This document shows, in pieces, positions 33,097-44,712 of a stretch of DNA of 64,000 bases; position 1 is the first letter of the stretch, and each line of letters starts with the position of its first letter. The stretch is from assembly GCA_024509875.1 (NCBI GenBank), contig JAMPIV010013724.1, positions 66,001 through 130,000 of the forward strand, given 5' to 3'. The position numbers were made by a program, and so were the translations under genes. Under the pieces are notes generated by a model. It was given only the letters and a program-made list of their open reading frames with translations, did no database searches and had not been told where the DNA came from. Origin of the DNA: Oreohelix idahoensis (lineage: Eukaryota > Mollusca > Gastropoda > Stylommatophora > Oreohelicidae).

Positions 33097-33716
33097 ATGC
33101 GAAAGTTGGAGCACACAATAATTATAACGAAAGAGTAATGGGGAAATGCGGCAGTGAAACAGTAAATGAGAATGGGGACAAATTAATAACCTTCTGCAGT
33201 ATTAACAACCTGGTCATTGGAGGAACACTTTTTCAACACAAAGAAGTGCACAAGTTAACGTGGGAATCACTAAACGGACGGGACAGAAACCAGATAGATC
33301 ACATAATGATCAATGGCAGATGGAGGCATGCATTACAAAACGTGAAAGTAAGAAAAGGCGCAGATGTGGGAAGTGATCATCACCTAGTAGTACCAAGACT
33401 GAAGGTGAAACTCAGAGCTGCTGGACCAGATGCAGTCAAACAGAAAAGATATAACATCACGAAACTTAAGGACCCCCTCACCAGAAAAGCTTTCGTGGTC
33501 GACGGAAAGAGGCGATATCAGATTACCAAAAGCCAGGAAAGAACAGAGACCGATTATATCGACCAGAAATTCAATACCATCTTAACAATATACAAGGAAA
33601 ACAGCAAAGTCATGCTTGGGATTCCAGGAAAGAAAGAACCAAGACTGGATAACACCAGAAACGCTAAACACCATAGCGAAGAGAACGGAAATGAAAAGAA
33701 AGAAAACAGAAGCTAA
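32979..33716 (+). pseudogene. RTE-A endonuclease C-terminal part and linker
   Basis: From about 33,090 this frame reads MGDLNAKVGAHNN, RDRNQIDHIMINGRWRH and ADVGSDHHLVVPRLK, which are the later endonuclease motifs including the SDH catalytic site. A further shift near 33,640-33,700 moves the linker into the frame at 33,616-33,816. Confidence 0.82.
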
Positions 33717-33787
33717 GTCTCCCAGGTTAAAGGCAATATATAGTGGACAGTACAGTCAGCTGGACAAGGAAGTAAAACGTCAAACCC

Positions 33788-34945
33788 GTGCTAACAAAAA
33801 GGACATTTCTGGATGACCTTGCAAGACAGACAGAAGAGGCAGCACTGAGAAATGAACAAAGCACAGTTTATAAAATAACTAAAATTATCAGTGGAAAACG
33901 AGGTGCAAACAACATAACGTTAGTAAGAGACAAGCAAGGAAATCTCATCACCACAGCTCGGGGGAAGGAAACAAGATGGGCAGAGCACTACAGAGAAACA
34001 CTGAATAAGGAAGCACCAGAGACTAAGCTGAATGTTCCTGAGGCTGAAAGTGACTTAGAAATAAATACAGACATTCCACGAAAAGAAGAAATCATCACAG
34101 CTATCAAATGGTTAAAAAATGGAAAAGCGCCTGGTCACGACAATCTAAATGCTGTGTTATTCAAGGCAGACCCTGAACTAGCGGCAGAACTATTAGGACC
34201 ACTATTTGCACAAGTCTGGGAAACTGAGACAACACCAACAGAGTGTAGTAAAGGAATAATTGTCCAATTGCCCAAAAATGGCGACCTTGCAGACTGCAAC
34301 AACTGGAGAGGAATTACTCTCCTCTCAGTTCCCAGCAAAATACTAGGCAGGACAATCATCCAGAGAATTTCAAAAGCAGTTGACCATAAACTGAGGAAAG
34401 AACAAGCGGGCTTTAGAAAGAACAGAAGATGTGCAGATCATATATTCACCCTCAGGAACATTATAGAACAGTGCTCAGAATGGCAGAGACAGCTATACAT
34501 TAACTTTGTTGATTTTGAAAAGGTTTTCGACAGCATACACAGGGACAGCCTATGGAAAATACTGAGGGCTTATGGAATTCCCAGCCGCATTGTTTCCATC
34601 ATAAAAAGCCTCTATTCTAACTTTACATGCAGTGTTGGATTGAGTAATGTAACTTTCGAAGTGAAAACAGGAGTACGACAGGGATGCCCCTTATCAACAA
34701 TATTATTTTTGACAGCCATAGATTGGGTGATGCGCCAGACAACAGAGGGCATTCCAAGAGGAATTAGATGGACAACGTTTTCTACACTAGAAGACCTGGA
34801 ATTTGCAGATGACATTGCACTACTCGCGCATTCACATCAACATTCAAGAAAAACCGAAAGACTGAATAAGTATGGCCAGCAGGTTGACCTGAACATCAAT
34901 CTGAAGAAGACAGAGGTCATGACACTAAATGTGGGCAATCCTTAG
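33788..34945 (+). pseudogene. RTE-A reverse transcriptase
   Basis: Palm and finger motifs occur in order: NGKAPGHDNLNAVLFK, ADCNNWRGITLLSVPSK, QAGFRKNRRCADHIF, INFVDFEKVFDSIHRDSL with the first catalytic Asp, GVRQGCPLSTILFL, and LEFADDIALLAHS with the catalytic pair. The usual KAFD reads KVFD here. A stop follows at about 34,945, and the thumb and C-terminal parts continue at 35,050-35,304. Confidence 0.86.
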
Positions 34946-35049
34946 CCAATAACAGTAAGGAACCAGAAGTTAGAACAGACAGACACATTTACTTGCCAAG
35001 GATGCATAGTAATACCTGACGGCGGAACAAGCAAGGACATTAAAACAGA

Positions 35050-35583
35050 ATGAATAAAGCGAGAACAGCGTTTGCGAGTCTCAACAACATTTGGAATTCT
35101 TCCCAGTACAGCACAAACACCAAATTAAGACTGTATGAGAGCTGTGTACTTTCTGTGCTTCTCTATGGTGCGGAATGCTGGAGAGTAACAGAGAAGGAAA
35201 TGTCGAAACTGTCCTCCTTCCACACAATGTGCCTAAGGAAAATTCTCCGAATCTTTTGGCCAAACACCATCAGCAACCAAGAACTACTTATTCGGAGTAA
35301 CTAGGAAGACATGCACACCATCATAGCTGGCAGACGCTGGAGTTGGGTTGGCCACGTCCTCAGAAGGGACCCTGATACCATCACAAGAACAGCTATTCTG
35401 TGGACCCCCGAGGGAAAGCGAAAGAGAGGCCGACCAAAAACAACTTGGCGGAGAAATGTGGAAGCCGAGATGCAAAGAATGAACCAGAGTTGGGGCACTG
35501 TACGAAGGATGGCAACCGACCGAGCAAAGTGGAATCAATTTGTTGTTGCCATACAAGGCGCCACCAGGCGTGATGGCCACTGA
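35050..35583 (+). pseudogene. RTE-A C-terminal region
   Basis: Two pieces, 35,050-35,304 and 35,311-35,583, separated by a TAG in the same frame. They read MNKARTAFASLNNIW, LLYGAECWRVTEKEMSKL, then GRRWSWVGHVLRRDPDTITR and KRGRPKTTWRRNVEAEMQRM. This GHxLRR...RGRP ending is shared with all RTE-A fragments in the window. Confidence 0.85.
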
Positions 35584-35919
35584 CTGCTTTAGCGGTTGGC
35601 AGTTATGGATCAAAGAAGAAGAAGAGATGTAGATAGAAAAAACAAAACGCTTCCATCTCCAGGGAGTTTTCAAAAAATGTTCAGATAAGCGAAAGCAATG
35701 CCGCTTTTGCTGAGTAACGTTAATTCTAGAATCTGCCGACAACTTTTGTGAAGAATTAAGCTCTTATTAATTTCAGCTCATTCAAGCCCCTACCCCTGAT
35801 TTACTCAGTGGAATTCTTACTATTCTGGTATACCTCTGTTTAGAGTGTGTGTAGTAAATTGACTGAGACAAACATGCAGTACATGTAAAAGGATTAAATC
35901 GAAGTTAAATTTGTAACAT

Positions 35920-36572
35920 TGTCGTAAACGTTTTAAAGCTAGGTCAGAAGATATTTATGGTCCGGTCTGAGCTGGAGTGTTAGTGGAAAATGTGTGAGAA
36001 TGAAGGTGTAGAAAATAGATTTTCACGAGGGAATAGTGTAAGAGGAAGATCAGTCTCTGGAGTGAGAAGTTTCTCTAGTCCAGCCTATCTATACGACTAT
36101 GTTTAATAACAGACGACCTTTCTCTCCCTAGATATATAAAATATAGGTTACACTGCCCACACACACACACACAATTATGTGACTACAAGACACACACACG
36201 TGAAAAAACTATGGATAAACATATAGCGGTAGGGGTTTGACTGACACACTAAATTAAGTTTTATTTAGTTTATTATCATTAAACTCATCACAACGTCAAA
36301 CATATAGAAATCAATATAAATCATGTTTTACAGAATTAAGAAAAATAAACCCATAAGTGTCCTCCCCTCTGTTGAGAAAAGATCCCACAAGAAGTTAATA
36401 ACCCCCAAAGGTCAAAGATAAACACTCTGGTATGGAGTAGACTTTGAAGAACAAGTTCCCACTAAATACTACTCGGTAAAGTAATCGGGTTAGCAAAAAA
36501 CAATAGAAGGAAGAGGTTAATACAATGATGGTAACTAAAAGAAATTATTTACTCTCTCTCTCTCTGTCTCTC

Positions 36573-36607
<35 letters not shown>

Positions 36608-37951
36608 GTCACTCACTCTTTCAGCTGTGGCCACAACAACACTCTTGCTTACCTAATGCTTCTGTAGACATCATTTGGAAAAATTACAATAGTATGACTA
36701 TATTGTCAGGTGGGTTGCCAAATCTGGCCCCAGACCAGCCTTGATGTATAATAATAATGACGAGGTGGTCGCCAGAGTTGGTAGTTAAGTTTCCCTGGAT
36801 GAGTTCTGTGTCACTGCATATGGTTATTGAAGCAAGACGTTCTCGGACGCTCAAAGTTATAAAAGAAGAAAATAATTCTTATATTGTCTAGCTTCTAGGT
36901 GCTACGACTGTTACGCTATAAAGCTGCTGGTGATAAATCCTCTCGACTTTTCTCTGGGATGAGAGCCGGTTATGAACCAAAGTTTATCTTGAGTAAAAAA
37001 ATCACTTGGTTTAAAAAAAACGACTGTCAGTAGTCGAGGAAATGTTATGTTTATTGCCGCAGTGGGCTGATAAATTTAATACATAAATCTGGGTATTTGT
37101 AAGTTCCGTTTAGCTCAGCTACAGTTTATATGCTTTCCGTAACTGAGTAACATGCCCACAAATTAGAGAAAAACACGCTGGCCGCTGGTTTTTGACCTAG
37201 CCTAGATTGGGAAGAAAAAACCAAAATTTAACCAAAATACCAATCCTTTGCTATCACGCGTCAGGTGTGATCTCTTATCCTATCTCCTAATTAAATTAAA
37301 AGGCACACAGTATTTTAAGCTTATACTATCTTGCTTCGCTTAGCAATGTACGGATTTGGATTTCAGGGATGTAGCCGCCCACTCCCCCCCCCCACCCCAC
37401 CCTTCCGACTTGTTAAACACTCAGCGCGCAATGTCAGTTTAAATTTTTATTTATGACTACGCCCTTAACAATTATCGCCTGTCCATACTAGTTAGTTTAT
37501 TGTCGGCGTCTATCGGTTTTTTACACATGATATAACCGTAGGTCATTTAATATAATTTTACACACAAAGAAATAAAATGCCCATACTACTCTGTCACTTT
37601 TATCCGTCACTCTTAACATTTTACTTAAGTCAGCTAAGAAAATGGTTGAAGGATTTCACATTACTTAACCCCTGGTAAAAAATTATCTTCGCGTTTACCT
37701 ATGTCGCTAGTTTTAATGCTAGTGAATAAAATGATAAAACTCTTAACACATTTAATTCTTAAGCACAACTTAAATTATTACCACAATCATAAATGAATAA
37801 TCTCCACGGAATTCCAGTAATACACTTTCACTATGACTCTTAGAATCGCGAGCTAGATTATCCAAAGAATTCTGAGCAACTAGATACTGACTTTTAGCGG
37901 ACGGAGAATAAATACAGAAATGGTGTTATTTCTCTGACGGATGGTACTTCT
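35920..37951 (-). mobile_element. Diverged long LTR related to gypsy-1/gypsy-2
   Basis: Starts TGTCGTAAACG, close to the TGTCGTAG/TGTCGTAAAT starts of the other two families. It keeps their landmarks in order: a GGTCCGGTCTGAG...AGTGGAAAATG block, an ACACACGTGAAAAAACTAT block, and further in a CACTTGGTTTAAAA...CGACTGTC block matching CACGTGGTTCAAAA...GACTGTC at about 2,873. It interrupts Rep-X at its left edge. The right edge meets the gypsy-2 LTR start at 37,952 and shows no clear CA end. Confidence 0.6.
36549..36607. repeat. (CT)n microsatellite
   Basis: Mostly CT dinucleotides with occasional GT, inside the diverged LTR. Confidence 0.9.
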
Positions 37952-38364
37952 TGTCGTAAATTTATTTTGAGAAAAAGTCTTAGAAATAGTGGTCCCGTTT
38001 AGAGTGGAAAATGATGGTGAAGGCTCTATGATAGAAAGGGTTAGAAAGTAAATAGTTGTTTCACAGAGTGCTGGGGAGAGTAAGGACAGACTCTTTTACG
38101 ACAATCTTTTTTCTCTCAATCTACTCCTTAAACTCTCCTGGCTAAACAATTATTTGCCAGTTTCCAAATACACATGCGCTCACACCAATTTGGTGTTTCA
38201 AATACACGGACGCTACGTGAATACGAACTATGGTACACAAATATGGGTAATTTGGGCTTGGGTCTTCCAACACAGTACTAAAAGTTTTATGGTGTTTATT
38301 TATCATTAAAATCAGTCACAACATTTATCATTTGTTACAGGCAAAAATCATAAGTACAGAACAT
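37952..38364 (-). mobile_element. Gypsy-2 LTR segment 1
   Basis: Matches 48,077-48,490 and 49,712-50,126 almost throughout. On its right it passes directly into gag (ATGTAAGAGGTAATCC). Compared with the 2.6 kb gypsy-1 LTR, only the portion next to the leader is present, so the U3 side may be deleted. Confidence 0.75.
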
Positions 38365-39127
38365 ATGTAAGAGGTAATCCAGATAATTTAATGCACTTTG
38401 TCAAATAGCCCGTGAGACGTGAAGAGAACTGGGGAAATGTTTCCGTGCTCTCTTTTCGGCTGTTTCTGAACATTTGCAGAAATTTTCGGGCGGTCATCTC
38501 AAACCGCTCTAGCAAGGCCTTCTTTAGCATGTCGTAATCATGTTGGTTGGTTCCCAGCTTCGTATACACGTCATAAGCATTACCTTTCAACGCAGTTGAG
38601 AGTTTAAGACTCCAACGGGAACTCTCTAACCCATACAGATTTGCGAGCCTCTCGAATTTTTCTAGGAAGGTGTCAATTTTCTCATTGGGGCTGGGAAAAG
38701 ACTCTAAAGTAAAAGACTTCGCAGTTAATTGGGCAGACTGAGTGCTAGAGAGATCCGTTGACTGAGACTGGGGCGAAGACGGCTCTCCGTTATTTGAAGT
38801 AGAAGCGCCCGGACTCTCTAAAGCCTTAAGCGCCAGTTCGTGCTGTCTCTCCCTCTCTCTCTCCTCACGTTGTCTCTCCTTCTCTCTTTCCCTGCGAGCT
38901 TCCATCCCTGTCTCAATTTTCTTCTGTTCCAATTGACGATCCTCCGCTTCTTTCCTCTCTGCTCTATCCAGTGCTTCCTTTTCTTTCTTCTCAGCCTTCT
39001 CTCTTTCTTGCTCCGTGTCATATCTTTCAAGTTCCCTGTTGACAAACAGGTTCGCGGCATCTCCCTCTAATCCTGTCTCCCTCGCCTCCAGTCTCAACAT
39101 GGATCTCAACTGAACCCTTTCTGTCAT
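38365..39127 (-). pseudogene. Gypsy-2 gag, C-terminally truncated, unit 1
   Basis: Starts MTERVQLRSMLRLEARETGL at 39,127. It has the coiled coil (about 25-90), Ser/Gln-rich linker and the first part of the capsid-like domain (ESFPSPNEKIDTFLEKFERL, LLERFEMTARKFLQMFRNSR). Homology to gypsy-1 Gag ends at LSGLPLTY, where the sequence enters the LTR and stops a few codons on. It lacks the rest of capsid and nucleocapsid. Its leader is interrupted at 39,148 by the CR1-like LINE. Confidence 0.82.
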
Positions 39128-39147
39128 GTTAAAGAACTGGATGCTAC

Positions 39148-39729
39148 GAACGAACGAACGAACGAACGAACTTTATTTTCGAAGGGTAAAGAATTGGGCG
39201 CGCAGGCCCGTCTAACATTCTGCCCTTCCACTCTCATTAATCTTGCATACTATATCCTTTCATTCCCACATGATGCTTTAAGCATTAATTTAAAGGCATG
39301 CAACATTATAAAGTTACCATAACAGCATTCATTTACAGTATGCAATCATAATTAAAAAAAATGAGTAGGTTTTTTTTTTTGAAACAAACAAGCTAGTAAT
39401 TGAGGGAAAAAAGTAATAATAAAATAAAATAAATAAAACAATAAATAAAAATAAATAAATTCTGTATACCGACACTCACTCATGCGGTCAATCCGTCTAC
39501 AATTAATCTGTATTTTTGGTATGCGGGTACATTCTCACGACTCACATTTCTAAAGTACAGTATTATGTGGGTACATTCACACATACATTACAATATATAA
39601 TAATATTTTAAAGTGAATATAATAATGATATTACATGGATATAAAACAAATTATTCACACAAAAAAATGAGCGGAAGAGGAAAAGAAATGTTGACCTATG
39701 GATGAGATGTTGACAGGCAAATACTGTTT
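39148..39729 (-). mobile_element. 3' region and (GTTC)n tail of the CR1/L2-like LINE
   Basis: The minus strand ends GAAAATAAAGTTCGTTCG. The segment at 39,170-39,235 matches the LINE 3' ends at 4,141-4,205 and 4,768-4,830. No coding sequence. Confidence 0.8.
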
Positions 39730-40480
39730 CTATGGGGGTAGATAATCAGTGTTGGGGAAGTGTTTGAAAAGTGCTTTGTTAAAAGAATATTGTGTAGGTA
39801 GGCTTTTTAGGTGGTGTGGAAGGCTGTTCCATAAGTAGGCACCAGAGTAGGCTAGACTCTTTTTGAACATGTCGATCCTAGGTTTGGGCAGACGTAACTG
39901 ATGTAATCGTTGTCCCTCCCTTCTACTGGTTTGAAACAATGATCTTAGGTACGACGGGGCATTGTTAGATAGAATTGTGTGAGTCAGCTTGGCTTTGTTG
40001 TAGAGAAGACGATTTTATATTTTTTTTTTTTTTTAGCGACAGTATTTTGGGTTCTTTTCCTGTCCTTGTGTGTGGTGTCGTGCGATTATCGGTGATCAGA
40101 CGCACTGCTCTCTTTTGCAGGGAGTGCAGTCTCTTCGAGGTGGAAGCAGGGCAACAATCCCATAGTGTAGAGCAGTAATCTAGATGTGTCTGTATATGTG
40201 AGGTGTAGAACAATAGTCTAGTGTCTGCGTCTAAGAAGTGTTTTATTTTGGCTAGCTGGTACGTCTTTTGTGCTATGTGTTTGGTTAAATTCCGTACATG
40301 GGAGTTCCACGTTAAGTGCTGGTCAATCGTGATCCCGAGAACTTTGTGTTATGTTACATGTTCAATTTGTATTGATTCCGCGTGTAACTGTAGCGATCTT
40401 TTGGTGCAGCTTAGGAGTTTCTGTCTGGTGGTAATCAACATAGATTTCGTTTTTGTTGTGTTTACTGGCATACGATTCAT
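39730..40480 (-). pseudogene. CR1/L2-like ORF2 C-terminal part
   Basis: Pieces in different frames read NRMPVNTTKTKSMLITTRQ (about 40,430-40,490), FYTSHIQTHLDYCSTLWDCC and LHSLQKRAVRLITDNRT (39,965-40,213), then YSGAYLWNSLPHHLKSLPTQ (39,730-39,939). These follow the RT active site in CR1/L2 LINEs. Several frameshifts and a T-run at 40,021-40,034 break the frame. Confidence 0.78.
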
Positions 40481-40492
40481 ATTACTCCAACA

Positions 40493-41530
40493 AATTGATT
40501 CCACTTTGCTCGGTCGGCGGCCATCCTTCGTACAGTGCCCCAACTGTGATCATTCTTTGCATCTCAGCTTCCACAGTTCTCCGCCAAGTTGTTTTTGGTC
40601 GGCCTCTCTTTCGCTTTCCCTCGGGGGTCCATAGCATAGCTGTTCTTGCGATGGTATCAGGGTCCCTTCTGAGGACATGGCCAACCCAACTCCAGCGTCT
40701 GCCAGCTATGATGGTGTGCATGTCCTCCTGGTTACTCCGAATAAGTAGTTCTTGGTTGCTGATGGTGTTTGGCCAAAAGATTCGGAGAATTTTCCTTAGG
40801 CAGATTGTGTGGAAGGAGGACAGTTTCGACATTTCCTTCTCTGTTACTCTCCAACATTCCGCACCATAGAGAAGCACAGAAAGTACGCAGCTCTCATACA
40901 ATCTTAATTTGGTGTTTGTGCTGTACTGGGAAGACTTCCAAATGTTGTTGAGAACAGCAAAGGCTGTTCTCGCTTTATTCATTCTATTGTTAATGTCCTT
41001 GCTTGTTCCGCCGTCAGGTGTTACTATGCTTCCTAGGTAAGTAAATGTGTCTGTCTGTTCTAACTTCTGGTTCCTTACTGTTATTGGCTCAGGATTGCCC
41101 ACATTTAGTGTCATGACCTCTGTCTTCTTCAAATTGATGTTCAGGCCAACCTGCTGGCCATACTTATTCAGTCTATCAGTTTTGTCTTGAATGTGTTGGT
41201 GTGAATGCGCGAGTAGTGCAATGTCATCTGCATATTCCAAATCTTCCAGTGTAGAAAACGTTGTCCATCTAATTCCTCTTGGACTGCCCTCTGTTGTCTG
41301 GCGCATCACCCAATCTATGACTGTCAAAAATAATGTTGTTGATAAGGGGCATCCCTGTCGTACTCCTGTTTTCACTTCGAAAGTTACATTACTCGATCCA
41401 AGACTGCACGTAAAGTTAGAATAGAGGCTTTTTATAATGGAAACAATGCGGCTGGGAATTCCATAAGCCCTCAGAATTTTCCATAGGCTGTCCCTGTGTA
41501 TGCTGTCGAAAGCCTTTTCAAAATCAACAA
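40493..41530 (-). mobile_element. RTE-A fragment nested in the CR1/L2-like RT
   Basis: Carries RTE-A RT from FVDFEKAFDSIHRDSL through GVRQGCPLSTTLFL, LEYADDIALLAHSHQ, LLYGAECWRVTEKEMSKL and RGRPKTTWRRTVEAEMQRM. It is open for most of 40,482-41,558 and is better preserved than the 32 kb copy. It is truncated at both ends: the GAA tail and last ~100 bases are absent, and it joins the host LINE at a CAATTT microhomology on each side. Confidence 0.82.
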
Positions 41531-41532
41531 AG

Positions 41533-41862
41533 TTAAATTGCGAAGAGTAGGGGCCCAAGAATAGAGCCCTGCGGTACTCCTGTAACTACCTTCGAGAAAT
41601 CTGATGCCGAGTTGTTGTGAAGCACTAACTGTTGTCGATCAGCCAGGAATGATTTTATGATGTTTAGTGGATTAGAGCCTATTCTGAGGGTTTCCAACTT
41701 TTGAACCAAGATAGTGTGGTCAATCATGTCAAATGCTTTCTTGAAGTCGACAAAAACAGCACCACATAATTTTCCATCATTTATTCGACAGCCAGTTGTC
41801 TGCCATTTTGGTGAGCGCTGTGTGACAGGAATGTTTGGGTCTGAAACCTGACTGGCTATCAA
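41533..41862 (-). pseudogene. CR1/L2-like reverse transcriptase, middle part
   Basis: Reads AVFVDFKKAFDMIDHTIL, with the first catalytic Asp, and GVPQGSILGPLLFAI, then breaks into the nested RTE-A. The segment that should carry the YADD box, roughly 40-55 codons, is absent on the other side of the insertion, where the sequence resumes at WSNMNRMPVN. Confidence 0.82.
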
Positions 41863-43573
41863 TGAGCAGTTTGTTTGTTGTTAAGTGTTGAAATGTGGTG
41901 TTGTAAATGTGTTTCTCTAGTGGTTTTGAAAGAGATGATAGAAGGGATATTGGTCTGTAGCTGTTGGGATCGCTATGTGAGCCAGATTTATAGAGGGGGT
42001 ACACTTTGGCAGATTTAAATGCTGTGGGGAAGTAGTTGTGTGCAATACATTGGTTGTATACATAGGTTAAGGAGTCGCAAATGATGGGCGCAGCGTAACG
42101 TAGAATTTTATTGCTGATACCATCAAGCCCAGATGAATTGTTGTTTTTTAATGCCAAGATATATTTGAGAACTTCATGTACTGTTAGAAAAGGAATATGT
42201 CTTAGATCTGTTGTGGTGTGTTCAGTGTTGCAGAAGGCTGTCAATTTACTAATATCGCAGTCCATTGGCTTTAGTGTCGACTTGAGAAGGCTAATTTCTG
42301 TTTTGAAGTGGTTGCTAAAATGAATTGCCGTGAGGGAGCAGCTTTTTGGTAAAGAGTTTAGTGACTTTGATTTGTGTGTTAGTGTTCTAATGGCTGCCCA
42401 GACTTCTTTGCTGTTTGCTTTGTCTTGAATCATCTTTCTGAAATGTAGTTTCTTTTCCTGACGAATGAGGTATTGTACTTTGTTTCTAAGCATTCGATAC
42501 CTGCTGAAATCTTTGAGCTTATGTGCTTCGTCCCGCTCTCTCATTGTTGATAGTATTTCGTTGGTTACCCATGGGGTCTTTCTGATGTTTTTGACCCGAA
42601 CCTGCTTTATAGGAACATGTTTGTCGAATACCTTGTTGAAAGTTTGTGTCCAGTATGTTATGGCTTCTTCTGGATGCGGAAGTTGGTACACGTATGAGAG
42701 AGGGGATAATTGTAGGTCTTGTAGGAATAATTGAATGTTAAAGTTTTTGAAATTCCTGTAATGGACTGTGATGCGTTCCGTTTTAGGTGCTTTAAACCCC
42801 TTTCTCGTCCAGGTACAGCAAATAGGATAGTGGTCACTTAATGATGTCTGTGGGACTGTGCATTCTATAATGTTTTCTGGGCAGGTCGTATAGATATGAT
42901 CAATTAGTGTAGATGATGAGTCTGTTACTCTCGTGGGTTGATTGATTAACTGTATGAGGTTGTATGAGATGGTGATATCATTCCACGTGTTGTTCGGTTT
43001 GTGAAGGTCAATATTGAAATCCCCCAGTAGAATAATTTCCTTCGAAGAAGCCCAAACGTTGTCCATCATTCGTGAGAATGTGTCAAACCATACAGTAGAA
43101 GAGCTAGGGTTTCGGTACAGGTAACCAATTAAAACGGGGGTCAGGTTGGGGAGTTTTATTTCCAGCCATAAACATTCAATGCCAGTATGTTCTAGATCAT
43201 CACGGCGTCTGTACTGAAGAGATGTTGAGATGTATATGACTAGCCCTGTTTCATGTTGTCTGTTAGGATCCCTGCGAATGGTGGTGAATCCATTAATCCT
43301 AATTTCGTCATCTGTAATTTTGTCATTGAGACGGGTTTCAGAAAAACCAAATATGTGGAAGTTTTGTTGGAGGGAGGTGGAGACTTCAGAAAGCTTACCT
43401 AGCAGGTGGTAAATGTTTAAATGACCAATTTTAAGCCCTGATAGTTTAAGCCATGAATTAGTGGTATTGCCTATATTTTGATTAGAGTTTTTGCACTCGG
43501 ACATGATAATAGTCAATAGGAAAGAAATAATGAAGGGAGTAGGAATGAGTAAGAAGCAATAAAATTGGTACAC
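41777..43573 (-). pseudogene. CR1/L2-like ORF2: endonuclease and start of RT
   Basis: The APE-type endonuclease is complete in motif terms: LKIGHLNIYHLLGKL, FGFSETRLNDKI, YLYRNPSSSTVWFD, IILLGDFNIDLHK, LIDHIYTTCPENI and LSDHYPICCTW. RT fingers follow (NSSGLDGISNKILRY, NSYRPISLLSSLSKPLEKH, DSQSGFRPKHSCHTAL). A shift at about 41,800 moves the RT into the 41,533-41,862 frame. The likely start is MSECKNSNQN (about 43,504). Confidence 0.86.
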
Positions 43574-44205
43574 AATGGTTTATACAAAATTGTAGACAAG
43601 TAATAAAATATGCACTGCTAGAGTCCGTGGACACTGTTTACAGTATCTTAATCTCTGCAAAAAAGTGTGGTTTTTATCTTAAAATACAGTCTGTTCCGAA
43701 CAAAAAGGAATATTTTTACTTCAACCACAGTCAATGTAGAGAATTAATCCTTCCGGGACAGTTAAAGGTCCACGCTGTGACTTAGTTAGTTTTGTGAGGA
43801 TTTCCTAATTTTCCTCAATATGAAAAAACGAAGGTGCAGATGTATAAAAGATGTAAAAGAGATGTAAAAGAGAATGGTGAGCGTAGGAATGAGAGGAATA
43901 AGCACAGAGATAATAATAATAAGAAAACAATAGTATTAATACGATAGAGTTATTACTAAATCGGAAACAAATTTAGATACGCCCTGCTCTGACGAACAGA
44001 AAGAAATGTTTAAACAGACAATGTAATAAAAAAAATATAAAAAATTATTAACATCCAAAAGTGACAGTTAAAAGTTCTTCGCTGATACTCAGCTATGTCT
44101 TTTATCTCAGGACAAAGGTCACTAAAGTGCTTCCGAAGAGAACGCGTCAGGTCGAATGTTACACTGCAAACTTGTTTTAAAAAAACAGTTTTAAGTTGCT
44201 TGGTT
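43574..44205 (-). mobile_element. ORF1-ORF2 spacer of the CR1/L2-like LINE
   Basis: No coding frame of note. AT-rich, with A-runs. It lies between the end of ORF1 (44,206) and the ORF2 start. Confidence 0.6.
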
Positions 44206-44712
44206 TTAATCTTGTTCTGTAGAGCCGTTTATGGACATCTGAAGAGCCTGCATTAATATTTCTGGACTATATTGAGTCAGTTGCCGTAAAACGGATGAAC
44301 TGTGAGAATTCCGTTCTGTGCGGGTGGAGACGGGGTGAGAAAACTCCCATTTTCTTGCTGTAGTTCCTGCGTTGCGATTAAGTGAATGGGTGTTACTTGT
44401 AGTCCAATCTGTCCATCTGTCCAGTGGTGTCTGTTGTGCAGTTAGCAGCTGGCTGGACTGTTGTATGGGTAGTGGCGGATACATTTGGTCATAAAGGTTA
44501 GCGTGGGAGGTGGGCTTAAATGTAGCTTTTCTAGATACTTGCTTGTCAGCTGAGAACGGTGATAGATGGTTATGAGCTGTTGTGTCTGGGTTTACTAAGT
44601 TAAGTGTATAATTTGTGTCCCTGGTGAATGAATGTGTGTGTTTCTGGTGTGTCCTCTGAGGAAACTTTAAATTTTTGGCTAGGTAGCTGGTCCCTAGTTT
44701 AGAAGTGTGCAC
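44206..44712 (-). pseudogene. CR1/L2-like ORF1 C-terminal segment
   Basis: Begins in a DxxH-type motif (RDQVHTSKLGTSYLAKNLK) that fits block V of SGNH-type esterases, then continues with a Ser/Thr/Gln-rich tail. It is the continuation of the ORF1 at 44,838-46,949 after a stop (44,838) and a frameshift at the T6 run at 44,731-44,736. Confidence 0.7.

Larger units (their letters stand above)
32312..35623 (+). mobile_element. RTE-A: near full-length RTE-like LINE with (GAA)n tail
   Basis: Bounded by an 11-bp duplication GAGATGTAGAT (32,301-32,311 and 35,624-35,634). It contains about 0.25 kb of 5' sequence, an APE-type endonuclease, a reverse transcriptase and the GHVLRRDP...RGRPKTTWRR C-terminus, ending in GAAGAAGAA. 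At 3.3 kb it is the longest copy here; truncated relatives lie at 19,008, 19,889 and 40,490. At least four frameshifts or stops make it inactive. RTE-group assignment rests on motif order and tail type. Confidence 0.88.
32186..35919 (-). repeat. Rep-X copy 2, split by RTE-A
   Basis: The reverse complement of 17,930-18,369 in two parts, 32,186-32,311 and 35,635-35,919, with RTE-A between them. The break falls at the same point of the Rep-X sequence in both parts, which proves the insertion. The right part is cut at 35,919 by a TGTCGTAAA LTR-like start. Confidence 0.8.
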
